Shown: piece by piece, positions 33,779 to 45,839 of the stretch
Numbering within the stretch: the first letter of the stretch is position 1
How the letters are laid out: the number at the start of each line of letters is the position of its first letter
Assembly (NCBI GenBank): GCA_949152475.1
Contig: OX424559.1
Location: 16,337,809-16,401,808 of the forward strand
From: Terebella lapidaria
Taxonomy: Eukaryota; Annelida; Polychaeta; Terebellida; Terebellidae
Length of the DNA: 64,000 nt
Direction: 5' to 3'
Translations under genes and position numbers: made by a program
The notes under the pieces: model-generated
Database searches by the model: none
Seen by the model: the letters and a program-made list of their open reading frames with translations, nothing else
Told to the model about the DNA's origin: nothing

Positions 33779-35959
33779 GTATGTTTATCATCATTTATAT
33801 TACAATATACGTGTTCATACAATAGATTGAGAATAATAACGAATAACAGTAACAATAAGGCTTATTGGTGTAGCATTTTTTCTGACTGTAATGACCCAAA
33901 AACCCTCTCTCGCACTGAATCACACTTTCCATACATACACAAGCTTACATCACCATTTATAAATTACTTCCCTCCTTGGGGGTGCTGTGCACTCCTCAGA
34001 ATTAGGCGTCAAAGATGACACATAGTCCTACACAGTACAGTCACGCCATAAACATGAATCAATACCCAAGTATAAAGTATCCGAGCAAACAAAATCGAGT
34101 TCATTATCCATCTCAAAGTCCATTGTCAGGCAAAATCTAGAAAATGTTATGGAACTTCATGAACCCCCACATTTGGCCATTGTGGGGTGAAATCAGATGT
34201 CTAGAAAGAGTGAGCATGTCCTGTCCCACATGTGGCAGCCGTCATGAATTCCAAACATGTTGCATATTAATGTAATGCTTGCTGCATACTGGTGACAGAT
34301 TTTGTGTACATATCAACTAGATTGTGATAACATCCATAGACTTTCTCGAAGCTGAGACTTTAGTTCTGAATTATGTATTGTGGTGTAGAGAGTGGAAAAG
34401 TCTAATGTTTTGATAGACGCCACTTTTGAGGTTACCGGACCTATGGCCCAATAACCTTTTGGCATGGTGTTTTGTCCGTCGTCCATCATCTGTCGTCATC
34501 TTCGTCGTCCACATTTTTATCTGTTTTGTTTAAGGGCAATTTTTTCTGAAATTTTGCACAAAAATGCCTGAAAATATTTCAAGAAGGAAGTTTTGTTTAG
34601 TTTTTTCGTTTTCACTATTATTTCAAAATGGCGACCGTTTTTGATGAAAAATGGCCAATTTTGGACTTTGATGGCCGTTTTATCAGAATCTGGTCAGATT
34701 TTTTTCTCTTATTGATGCATAACACTCCTCATATATACCCTCTGTGATTTTTATCAGTTTCGCTGCCTTTGAATCGCTCGAAGTGGGCCATTTTGGCCCA
34801 AACTCGGCCTAAATGGGACTTTCCCATGTTAAATTCACTTAATATTGAAATTAGAGACTAGGAATCTATTATGGACATATAGGAAATGATATATGCTGAA
34901 TATTCTCGTGACCTTGAATACGACCTCTTACCTCATTTTCAAGGTCAGAGCACAAAATGGCTTATATCTCACTTATTATCGACATTTTAGCTTAGGGATA
35001 AATTGTGGACATATAGGGAATGATATATGCCGAATATTCTGATGACCTTGAATTTGACCTTTGACCTCATTTTCAAGCTAGGTCGCAGAACAAAATGGCT
35101 AATATATCGCTTCTCATTGATTTTACAGCTTAGGAATCAATAATGAACATATAGGAAATGACATATGCAGATTATTGTCATGACCTTGAATTTGACCTTT
35201 GACCTCATTTTCAAGGTCACAGGACAAAATGGGTAATATCTAACTTATCAATTTTACAGCTTAGGAATCAACTGTAGACATAAAGGAAAGGATATATGCT
35301 GTACGTTCTCTTGACCTTGAATTTGACCTCTGACCTCATTTTCAAGGTCAAGAGCACAAAATGGCTAATATCTCCCTTGTTATCGACTTTACAGCTTAGG
35401 AATCAATTGTGGACATATAGGAAATGATATGTTCTGAATATTGTCATGACCTTGAATATGACCTTTGACCCAATGTTCAAAGTCACAGGACAAAATGGCT
35501 AATATCTTGCTTATTATCGACTTTACAGCTTAGCAATCGATTATAAACATATAAACCCTTATCATGAACTTGAATTTGACCTTTCATCTAATTTTCAAGG
35601 TCACAGGACGAAATGACAAATATCACACTTATTATCGATTTTGCAGCTTGGAATCAATTCTGAACATATAGAAAATTATATATGCTGAATATTGCCATGA
35701 CCTTGAATTCGATCTTTGACCTCATTTTCAAGGACAAAATGGCTAATATCTTGCTTCCTCATTGACTTTATAGTTTGGGAACCAATTGTGGACATATAGA
35801 AAATGATTTACATTGAATATTTTGCTGACCTTGAATTTGACCTTGACCTTATTTTCAAGGTCAGAGCACAAAATGGCTAATAATTCACTTCTTATCAACT
35901 TTGCAGCTTAGGAATCCATAGTGAACATATAGGAAATGATATATGCTGAACATCGTCAA

Positions 35960-36402
35960 CCTAAAGCAAATATGGCGTAACTCAGTGGGACATACTAAAG
36001 CAAAGCTTGACATGTCCCCTATCTGCTCGTAGATCACTTCTGGTTGAATTCAACACCATTTAATAAGTAGAAGCCTATAACATAATGGCGCACCTCGTGG
36101 CTTGACTTACGCCATTTTGATCTTGAGTTATGCCAAAACTGTTCTAGTGTTTGTGATGAGTTATGCCCAAAACGTCACTAGTGTGTAATGACTTACGCCA
36201 AAAAAGCATTAGCTGATGAGTTACGCCATTTATGCTTTAGGACCTTCGGTCTTAGAACATTGATGGTAAGTGAAATACAGTGGTAAACTCCTTGAACATT
36301 CACGCCATAAATCGTTCGGAAGCTTTCACTTAAAATTTAAAGGCAAGAAACTTTTTAAACTGATTATCTCAAAACCACCGAAAATGACTTTTTTGCTTTA
36401 GG
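35960..36402. mobile_element. Inverted-repeat element, second copy (internally deleted)
   Basis: Duplicate of 31317-31873 carried by the segmental duplication. About 100 bp are missing after 36248, and the right terminal word GCTTTAGGGGCTCGATAT is duplicated. Confidence 0.6.
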
Positions 36403-36960
36403 GGCTCGATATTTGCTTTAGGGGCTCGATATTTTGGTGACCTTGAGTTCGACCTTTGACCTCATTTTCAAGGTCAGAGAACAAAATGGCTAATATCTCG
36501 CTTATTGTCGACTTTACAGCTTACGAATCAACCGTGAACAGAAAATGATATATGCTGAATATTCTCATGACCTTGAACTTGATTTTTGACCTTATTTTCA
36601 AAGTCAGATCACAAATGGCTAATATTTCACTTACTATCAATTTTACAGCTTAGGAATCAATTGTGGTCAAACTCCAAATGATATATGCCAAATATTCTCG
36701 TGACCTCGACTTGACCAATGACCTTATTTTCAAGTTTCCGTTGATCTGATTTTCAAGGTGATAGGACAAAATGGTGTGGGAATCAATGATGGACATATAG
36801 GAAATGTTATACGCCAAATATTCTGATGATTTTGAATTTGACATTTGCCCTCATTTTCAAGGCGACGGGACGAAATTGCTAATATTTCTCTGATTATTGA
36901 ATTTACAGCTTAGCAATCAACTGTGGACATGAAATATGCCTAATATTATATATGCTGAAT

Positions 36961-37366
36961 AGAATAGAATAGAATAATGTTTATTCAGCAATCTCTGAAA
37001 GGGATGCATAATATACAGTAACAATACACCAAAAAATAAACGAATCTAATAATATACTCTGTTTTGATACATAGGTTAAATTCAGAGAAATGCTGAGAGA
37101 CACATACAAAGCCTAGGGGCTGTATTACGTATGGCCTCAACTAATAATTGAAGGAAAATACGACAATTTTAAGACATAGACTACTAACAAATTGAAATTA
37201 AGCTGAACAAAAAAAAAATGTACAAATACCCTTGCACTGTGGATGAAAGAGTGAAATCGGGACTTGGCGAAAGACAACATATTTATGAATAATGATAATG
37301 AGTATGTTAGATGAGATGGGTTGGTATGAAATCTGACACTGGAGCGAAAGACGAAATATTTATCAG
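36961..37366 (-). mobile_element. 5'-truncated LINE insertion with 8-bp target duplication
   Basis: On the minus strand this ends ATAAACATTATTCTATTCT and a short ATTCT repeat tail, as LINE 3' ends do. TGCTGAAT is present on both sides (36953-36960 and 37367-37374). The corresponding place in the first segmental unit (near 32410) is empty, so the insertion happened after the duplication. Confidence 0.8.
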
Positions 37367-37489
37367 TGCTGAATATTCTCTTGACCTTGAATTTAACAAC
37401 TGACCTGGCTAACATCTAAAATATTAACATATATTGTAACCTACCTTTGGCCCTTCGCCTAATTTTTAAAGATTGTGAGCATGATCATA

Positions 37490-37980
37490 TTCCAACGAAA
37501 AATTTGATTTTTTTAATATCCACATTTGGTTGATACCACTTCTATAGTAGACACTTTCACAGTATTTCTGGATAAATTGCTTAATCTTTGACAATATAAC
37601 AGTTAGTACCTTGGAAAGACCTTTGGTGAAACATGATGTGGAGCCTGAAATATACCTTTGTATGGATTTTTGTGTAACTTTGGAATAAACTGGGCAGTTT
37701 TCAATCTTCACAGGAAGCAGTGATACCAAAAGAATGCAATACAGGCATATGATAAGATAATATATCCTGTTCAGAAATAGTAATATCCTGGTATGTACTG
37801 TTAGAATGTTTTTTACCTAGTTCATTTAATAGACACTGAATTAGCATGCTTTACAAACAAACACACCATTATTTGATGCTTGATCAGCAGGAACAATGAC
37901 AAATTTTTCTCGGAGTTTCAACAAACTATCAGCAAGCATCGGATCATCAAAGAGAGATTGTAAATTGTAATATCAAATAA
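37490..37980 (-). pseudogene. Reverse-transcriptase fragment, probably Penelope-like (copy 2)
   Basis: Segmental duplicate of 32540-33020, with the same QRYISGSTSCFTKGLSKVLT stretch. Incomplete. Confidence 0.6.
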
Positions 37981-38031
37981 TTTATCCGGACCTTCCATTT
38001 CACCATTAAACCATGTGATTTTGAATTACAG

Positions 38032-38082
38032 AAACAGATGGAGCAACGATTCCGGTGACGCTGATACCTTTGACAGAAACTG
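38032..38082 (+). CDS. Stalk exon 4 (51 nt, type b)
   Basis: 51 nt, phase 1-1, encoding (E)-T-D-G-A-T-I-P-V-T-L-I-P-L-T-E-T. It has one replacement relative to exon 2 (S to P). Confidence 0.8.
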
Positions 38083-38679
38083 GTATGTTCAAACACTAAA
38101 TTGGCAATAGTAACGAGTAACAGTAATAGTGATGATTTTGTGTAGCTTTTTTTTTTTACTGTAATGACCCAAAAACCCTCTCCCGCACTGATTCACACTT
38201 TCCATACATACACACGCTTAATTCACCATTTATAAATTACTTCCCTCCTTGGGGGTGCTGTGCACTCCTCAGAATTAGGCGTCAAAGATGACAAATAGTC
38301 CTACACAGAACAGCCAAGTCATAAACATGGAAACATCTAAATCATTCAATGTTTGTTTGTAATTGAATATTTTGGATATAATAGGCTTTGTATATGAGTA
38401 AGAAACCGACGGAGTACCATTATCAGTAAAGTATGACAAACCTAGTGTGGTCGAAGTTGGGAAGGAATGTCATGTAAACAAAGAACTCCATATGAACATG
38501 TTTGGAATTATATCATGAAATGCTTATATTAACAACGGAATGTCATCAGAAATTTTATTATGCTTCCAAATTTGTAAAAACTCACACAAAAATATGAATT
38601 AACATACCTAAATTGTGATATCAAATAATTTATCCGGACCTTACATTTCACCAATAAACCATGTGGTATTGAATTACAG

Positions 38680-38730
38680 GAACAGATGGAACAACCATCT
38701 CGGTGCCACTGATACCTTTGACAGAGACTG
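38680..38730 (+). CDS. Stalk exon 5 (51 nt, type a)
   Basis: 51 nt, phase 1-1, encoding (G)-T-D-G-T-T-I-S-V-P-L-I-P-L-T-E-T. The donor and acceptor are intact. It starts a third, shorter segmental unit of 1.8 kb that lacks the Helitron-like element. Confidence 0.8.
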
Positions 38731-39399
38731 GTATGTTTATCATCATTTATATTACAATATACGTGTTCATACAATAGATTGAGAATAATAACGAATAACA
38801 GTAACAATAAGGCTTATTGGTGTAGCATTTTTTCTGACTGTAATGACCCAAAAACCCTCTCTCGCACTGAATCACACTTTCCATACATACACAAGCTTAC
38901 ATCACCATTTATAAATTACGTCCCTCCTTGGGGGTGCTGTGCACTCCTCAAAATTAGGCGTCAAAGATGACACATAGTCCTACACAGTACAGTCACGCCA
39001 TAAACATGAATCAATACCCAAGTATAAAGTATCCGAGCAAACAAAACCGAGTTCATTATCCAATCTCAAAGTCCATTGTCAGGCAAAATCTAGAAGATTT
39101 TATAGAACTTCATAACCCCCATATATGGCCATAGTTTGGTGAAATCAGGTGTCTGGAAAGAGTGAGCATTTCTTGCTCCACATGTGGCATCCGTCATGAA
39201 TTCCAAAATATCAACATGCAATCAGATGCATGTTATTGTAATGCTTGCTGCATACTGATGACAGATTTTGTGTACATATCAACTCGATTGTGATGACGTC
39301 CATAGAATTTATTGAAGTTGAGAATTTAGTTGTGAATGATGTATTGTGGTATAGAGGGTGGAAATGTCAAATGTTTCGATAGAGGTCACTTTTCAAAGA

Positions 39400-40140
39400 G
39401 TGTGAGCATGTACATATTCCAACAAAATAGTATCCACATTTGGTTGATACCACAGTTTCACAGTATTCCTGGAGACCGTGCTTAATCTTTGACAATATAG
39501 CAGTTAGTACCTTAGAAAGCCCTTTGATAAACATGATGCCGAGCCTGAAATTTACCTTTGTTTGTATGGATTTTTGTGTAACTTTGTGATCCAGTATAAA
39601 CTAGGCAGTTTATAATCTTCACAGGAAGCAGTGATACCAAAAGAATGCAATACAGGCATATGATTAGATAATATATCATGTTCAGATATAGTAATATTCT
39701 GGTATGTATTGTTAGAATGGTTCTTACCAAGTTCATTAAATAGGCACTGAATATAGTATGCTCTACAAACAAAGACAACATTATTGGATGCTTGATCAGC
39801 AGGAACAATGACAAATTTTTCTCGGAATTTCAACAAACTATCAGCAACAAATAAATCATCAAAGAGAGTCCATATTTAGTACTGACTGCCTTCCACAAAA
39901 AAGGAATGCGTCTAGCTACCAATGACCTAATTTGTTTAACCCATTCTGACAGAGAATAAGTTCCTGCCTTTGCTCGCTTTGTCCACTTTCTGGCATGTTC
40001 CTCAACTGCATCCATGATTAACTTGAAATTGTATCGCCATGAAAATGCATTCGGCTCCCAATATTTGGGACCTTCGGACAATATATGTTTCAACCATTCA
40101 TTGTCTCCTAAATCGAGGTATATTGAAATAATATGCACTA
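39400..40140 (-). pseudogene. Reverse-transcriptase fragment, probably Penelope-like (copy 3, longest)
   Basis: The minus strand reads, in separate frames, WLKHILSEGPKYWEPNAFSW, LSEWVKQIRSLVARRI, EKFVIVPADQASNNVVFV and YKLPSLYWITKLHKNPYKQR. These are the N-terminal and early polymerase parts of the same family as 32540-33020. The fragment is incomplete at both ends and no longer functional. Confidence 0.65.
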
Positions 40141-40482
40141 CTGGTTTCTGTTTGATTGGAGAACTAGTGCAAGTACAGGAGTCTGGGTTTGTAATAGGTC
40201 ATCAATTTGTAAATCATTCAATGTTTGTTTGTACTAGAATATCTTGGATGCAAAAGGCTTTGTATATGAGTAGGAAACCAACGGAGTACCATTATCAGTA
40301 AAGTATGACATACCTAGTGTGGTCGAAGTTATGAAGGAATTTCATGTTAACAAAGAACTCCATATGAATATGTTTGGAATTGAATCATGAAATGCTTATA
40401 TCAACAACAGAATGTCATCAGAAATTTTATTATGCTTTCAAATTTGTTTAAATTCACACAACCATGTGGTATTGAAATACAG

Positions 40483-40533
40483 GAACAGATGGAACAACCA
40501 TCCCGGTGCCACTGATACCTTTGACAGAGACTG
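40483..40533 (+). CDS. Stalk exon 6 (51 nt, type a)
   Basis: 51 nt, phase 1-1, same encoded peptide as exon 3. The acceptor is AAATACAG and the donor GTATGT. It is followed at the usual distance by another Helitron-like element (41192). Confidence 0.8.
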
Positions 40534-41191
40534 GTATGTTTATGATCATTTAATTTACAATATACATGTTCATACAATAAATTGAGAATAGTAACGAATA
40601 ACAGTAATAGTAAGGTTTATTGGTGTAGCACTTTTTTTTCTGACTGTGACGACCCAAAACCCTGTCCCGCACTGAATCACGCTTTTCGTATATACACACG
40701 GTCACATCACCATCTATAAATTACTTCCCTCCTTGGGGGTGTTGGCCACTCTTCAGAATTACACGCCAAGCATGACACATAGTCCTAAACAGTACAGCCA
40801 CGCCATGAACATGGAAACAATACCCAAGTATGAAGTATCAGAGCAAACAAAACCGAGTCCATTATCATATCTCAAAGTCTGATGTCAGGCAAAATTTAGA
40901 AAATTTCATGGAACTTCATGAACCCCATATATGGCAATAGTGGGGTGAAATCAGATGTCCAGAAAGAGTGAGCATTTCCTACCCCACATGTGACAGCCGT
41001 CATGAATTCAAAAACATGTTGCATGTTAATGTAATGCTAGCTGCATACTGGTGTCTGATTTTGTGTACTTGATACATCAACTAGATTGTGATAACGTCCA
41101 TAGACATTCTCGAAGCTGAGGCTTTAGTTCTGACTTATGTATCATGGTGTAGAGAGTGGAAAAGTCGAATGTTTCGATAGACGTCACTTTT

Positions 41192-43880
41192 TAGGTTACC
41201 GGACCTATGGTCCGATAACCTATCGGCATGGTGTTGCATCTGTCGTGTGTCGTTTGTCATCGTCGTCCACATTTTTATCTTTTTTGTTTGAGGGCATTCT
41301 TTTTAAATTTTGCACAAAAATGTCTGAAAATATTTTAAGAGTAGTTTTGTTTAGATTTTTATATTTTCGCTGTTATTTCAAATGGCGGCCATTTTTGATG
41401 ACAAGTGGCCAATTTTGGACTTTAATGGCCTTTTTCTCAAAAACTGTTCAGAAATGTTTTTTCTTATTGATGCAGAACACTCCTCATATACACCCCTGTA
41501 ATTTTTATCAGTTTCGTTGCCCTTGAATTGTTCGAAGTGGGCCATTTTGGTCCAGACTCCCATGTTAAATTCTCCTGTGCTTTATAGTGGGACACATGAT
41601 GCCTAATATTTCACTTAATATTGAAATTAGAGACTAGGAATCAATTGTGGACATATAGGATATGATATATGCTGAATATTCTCGTGACCTTGAATTTGAC
41701 CTCTGACCTAAGTTTCAAGGTCAGAGCACGCAACGGCTTATATCTCACTCATCATCCACATTATATCTTAGGGATAAATTGTGGACATATAGGATATGAT
41801 ATATGCCTAATATTCTGATGACCTTGAATTGGACCTTTGACCTCGTTTTCAAGGTCACAGGAGAAAATGGCTCGCTACTTAACAAAGTTAAAAAGAAACT
41901 AGTTAGCGAATTATTTGTCATAACCAAAGTAAAGAAAATAATAAAAACAAACAAATCTAGTTGCTCTATATTATACACTTGTATATCCATACTTAACTTA
42001 CGGCATTACTTTAGGGGGGGGGGGGCAGCCTACAATACGCATATCCAAAAATTAGTAATCATGCAGAAAATAATTATAAGAGTCATTTCGAATACATCTT
42101 ACAATACACACACCAGTGCGTTATTTATAAAATTAAAACTTCCAGAACTCGTGGACATATATGAATTTGTATGTCTGTAAATATGTTCTGTCATTATTCA
42201 ACCATTCTCTGCGGGTACGTTAAACAACCTATTTATCTTGAATCGCTCGAAGTGGGCCATTTTGGGCCCAAATTCGGCCCAAATAGGACTTTCCCATGTT
42301 AAATTCTCCTATCCTCATAATGGGACACATTAAGCCTGATATCTCACTTAATATTGAGATTGGAGACTAGGAATCAATTGTGGACATATAGGAAATGATA
42401 TATGCTGAATATTCTTGTGACCTTGAATTTGACCTCTGACCTCTGTTTCAAAGTCAGAGCGGCCATTTTCGTCGAAACAATGGCCAATTTTGGACTTTGA
42501 ATGCTGCTCAGTAACTTTTTTTTATTGATACATAACACTCCTCACATGTATCCCTGTGACATGTATAAATTTCGTTGCCCTTAAATCGCTCGAAGTATGC
42601 CATTTTGGGCCCAAACTCGGCCCAAATGGGACTTTCCCATGGTCAATTTTCCTATGGTTTATAATGGGACACATTAAGCCTTATATCTGACTTGATATTG
42701 AGATTAGAGACTAGGAATCAATTGTGGACATATAGGAAATGATATATGCCGAATATTCTGATGACCTTGAATTTGACCTTTAACCTCATTTTCAAGGTCA
42801 CAGGACAAAATGGCTGATATATCACTTATTATCGATTTTATAGCTTAGGGATCAATTGTGAACGTATAGGAAATGATAAATGCTGATTATTCTCGTGACC
42901 ATGAATTTGACCTCTGACATCGGTTTTAAGGTCACAGCACAAAATGTCTAATATCTCGCTTATTATCGACTTTACAGCTTAGTAATCAATTGTGGACATA
43001 TAAGAAATGATATATGCCGATCATTCTGATGACCTTGAATTTGACCTTTGACCCCATTTCAAGGTCACATGACGAAATGGCTAATATCTCACTTATCGAT
43101 TTTATAGCTTTGGGATCAATTGTGAACATATAGGAAATGATATATGCTGAATATTCTCGTTACTTTGAATTTGATCTCTGATCTCAGTTCAAAGGTCAGA
43201 TCACAAAATGGCTTTTACCTCGCTTATTATTGACTTTAAAGCTTATGAATCAATTGTGGACATATAGGAAATGATATATGCCGAATGTTCTGATGACCTT
43301 GGATTGACCATTGACCTTATTTTCAAGGTCACGGGACAAAATGGCTAATATCTCAGTTTTAATCGACTTTACAGTTTAGGATCCAATTATGAACATATAG
43401 GAAATGATATATGCAGATTATTGTCAAGACCTTGAATTTTACCTTTGACCATGTTGACCTCATTTTCAAAGTCACAGGACAAAATGGCTAATATCTCATT
43501 TGTTATCGATTTTACAGCTGAGGGAGCAATTGTGGACTCATAGGAAATGACATAATATTATGCTGAATATTCTCGTGAGCTTGAATTTGACCTCCGACCT
43601 CACTTTCAAGGTCAAGAGCACAAAATGGCTAATATCTCGCGTGTTATCGACTTTACAGCTCAGGAATCAATTGTGGACATTTAGGAAGTGATATACGCCG
43701 AATATTTTGATGACCTTGAATTTGACCTCCGACCTCACTTTCAAGGTCAAGAGCACAAAATGGCTAATATCTCGCATATTATCGACTTTACAGCTTAGGA
43801 ATCAATTAACATATAGGAAATGATATATGAAGATTATTGCCATGACCTTTAATTTGACCTTCGACTATGTTTTGAAGACC
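41192..43880 (+). mobile_element. Helitron-like minisatellite element (copy E, 3' truncated)
   Basis: It starts TTAGGTTACCGGACCTATGG after ACGTCACTTT, the same site used by copies C and D. It is interrupted by a LINE fragment (41873-42235), has a rearranged second block of AAATGGCC/GGGCCCAAACTCGGCCC, and about twelve monomers. The characteristic tail is missing. Confidence 0.65.
41873..42235 (+). pseudogene. LINE reverse-transcriptase C-terminal fragment inside copy E
   Basis: The frame gives GGAAYNTHIQKLVIMQKIII, then R-V-I-S-N-T-S-Y-N-T-H-T and ALFIKLKLPELVDIY. This is the post-polymerase segment of a LINE. A run of 12 G (42014-42025) interrupts it. It is 5' and 3' truncated. Confidence 0.65.
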
Positions 43881-44702
43881 ACAGGAATCAATATGAAATG
43901 TGAATTTCACGTTATTTATCATATTATATTGAGTCTGAACGATGATCATTTTGTCAGCGGGTGGAAGATGAATGTATGAATCTATAAAATTGTGTATTCA
44001 CTACTACTTGTCAGTACATGTACTGTGGTTATTATTGTTATTGTTGAATAAATTGCAAAAAAAAAACCTGGCACGAGTACCTCTGCATCCGTAACTGCCG
44101 AATCGAACCATGTCTCAGTCACAGAAATGATGTGGGCACCGGTCTTCTCCGATATTAGAGCAAGTTCAGACACTTTATGTCGTAGGGAGCGAGCGTTAAC
44201 ATCGAGTATGTGAAGTCCTTTTCGTTTGAAGCATTCGTAGCTGTCATCATCATGTAAATGGGTGTTGGTGGTGGCAGATGGGCTCAGTGGAACTTGCCCA
44301 TCCTCTGATCCGTCGTCAGAGTCAGGGTCGGTTGTGGGGCCGAGGGGCAGTTCTGTCAAATGGCAGTGGCAGCAGCGGTAATGGCAACCCTTCGACCATC
44401 CTGGTGTAGGCTGCAACAGGAATTTATTAGCACAAATGATCAGCACATATGATTTATACATTTATACATTTATACACATTTATTAGCACAGATGCTATAA
44501 TGATGGTGATGTTGGATCAGAAATATCGATATCATATTGTAATTAAGTATATGGATTATAGTTCAAATGATACTGAATCTCAACTTCCTGCCTATATATT
44601 TCTTTGACTACACAGTGTATCAGAAAGACATACATCTATGGAATTTCTTGTGGTTAATACATTCTACTCCTAGTAATTTTGTCACTTTTTGTCTGATTAC
44701 AG
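43881..44702. other. Intron with a LINE endonuclease fragment
   Basis: Apart from the fragment at 44062-44461, this part of the intron before the linker exon is AT-rich and unremarkable. The right end (from about 44590) is duplicated at 56300. Confidence 0.5.
44062..44461 (-). pseudogene. LINE endonuclease N-terminal fragment
   Basis: The minus-strand frame contains LHILDVNARSLRHKVSELAL, then ISEKTGAHIISVTETWFD. This is the start of the endonuclease domain of a CR1/Jockey-like ORF2 (the N-x-R-S-L and E-T-W motifs). It is preceded by a Cys/His-rich stretch and stops abruptly at an A-run near 44060. Confidence 0.7.
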
Positions 44703-44753
44703 AACCAATGATGGAATTCACTAGTAGCACAGAGTCACGTGAACCAGAACCAA
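44703..44753 (+). CDS. Linker exon (51 nt) before the transmembrane exon
   Basis: GATTACAG acceptor, GTAAGA donor, 51 nt, phase 1-1. It encodes (E)-P-M-M-E-F-T-S-S-T-E-S-R-E-P-E-P. It has the same length and phase as the stalk exons, so it probably belongs to the same duplicated-exon series. Its acidic Ser/Thr/Pro composition suits a membrane-proximal linker. It has a close paralogue at 56413-56463. Confidence 0.75.
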
Positions 44754-45228
44754 GTAAGACCACGAATATACTGGTATTGTTGTTTCATATGCATATTCAA
44801 ATCAATTCATCTACAACTCCAAATCAGCTGGAATTAACAAATTTACAAATTGTGTGTGTTTTGATATGAATTTCTATCCAGATCTACACCGTTTATACAA
44901 GGAATAAACACATGCACAGCTGATAAAAATGCAATTTATTCATAGATGATGGCTCAGAAAGGTGCAAAGTCGATACATTATCATCAGGTTGGTAAACATT
45001 CGTTGATATGTGTGTAATCATCGTGCAAACAAAAGAACTATCCAACATTTGTAATAGTACGATAGCATGTAGTCGGTGTGCAAACAAAAGAAGCATCCAA
45101 TATAGTACGTTGACCTTTAACAATGACCTGTTTTTCTGGCAATGTTTCTGGCAACATTTGTTGTTATGCAGGATTGGATAGGATGAAACACTAAGTTTGT
45201 GATGCCATTCTATTAATTACATTTACAG

Positions 45229-45307
45229 AGTTCGTCGTGGCGATCGCTGTAGTTGTGGCAGTGGTGGCAATTGTTGTAACAGCTGCATTGACCTTTGTCT
45301 TAACAAG
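45229..45307 (+). CDS. Transmembrane exon of the mosaic receptor
   Basis: This 79-nt exon after TTTACAG enters in phase 1 and leaves in phase 2. It encodes K-F-V-V-A-I-A-V-V-V-A-V-V-A-I-V-V-T-A-A, then L-T-F-V-L-T-R. This is a single strongly hydrophobic helix of about 24 residues closed by arginine. The phase pattern is identical to that of the transmembrane exon at 1833-1905. The 5.6-kb intron that follows is full of foldback elements. Confidence 0.85.
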
Positions 45308-45839
45308 GTACTGAACCCATATGGAATTGGTTGATTTGTAATATGTTGATGGGTTGAGAAAATGATACCTGTCTCTGCAATCCATACTGGTCGAGTAATT
45401 TTGTTCGATGATCAATACATATTGCATCATTTGTAATATTACAAGATATTTCATCATCATACATGTCTGTTTAATGTCGCATGTAATGTCCCTACATGTA
45501 CGTAAGAAACATGGAACCAATACATAAGTACAAAATATTCCGAGCAAACAAAACCGAGTCGGTTATCCAATTTCAAAGTCCAGTGTCAAGCAAAATCGAT
45601 AAAATTGTATGGAACTTCATGAACTCCAATTATGGTGATGAAGAGGTGAAATAAGGTGTTCCGGAGATAGTGAGTTTCCTGCCCCACATGTGGCGACCAT
45701 CGTGAATTCCAAAAGATTACCATGCAAACAGGTCTTGCTGCATGCTGGTGACAGATTTTTTGTACTTATCAACCAGATTTTGATGACGTCCACATAATTT
45801 CTTGAATGCAGCTAACACATATCCTTCTCGCAGCAGTTT

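Larger units (their letters stand above)
34428..37467 (+). mobile_element. Helitron-like minisatellite element (copy D)
   Basis: This is the segmental duplicate of copy C, with the same insertion site and the same embedded inverted-repeat element at 35960-36402. It also holds a later LINE insertion at 36961-37366. The tail is TACCTTTGGCCCTTCGCCTA followed by ATTTTTAAAG. Confidence 0.7.
33728..38679. repeat. Tandem segmental duplication, unit 2 (4.95 kb)
   Basis: Nearly identical to 29081-33727. It is longer mainly because of the 406-bp insertion at 36961-37366, offset by a deletion of roughly 100 bp near 36250. Confidence 0.9.
38680..40482. repeat. Tandem segmental duplication, unit 3 (without the Helitron-like element)
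   Basis: It shares flanking intron sequence with units 1 and 2. At about 39393 the left and right flanks of copies C and D are joined directly (CACTTTT then CAAAGAGTGTGAGCATG). The unit also keeps the longest stretch of the Penelope-like fragment. Confidence 0.8.
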
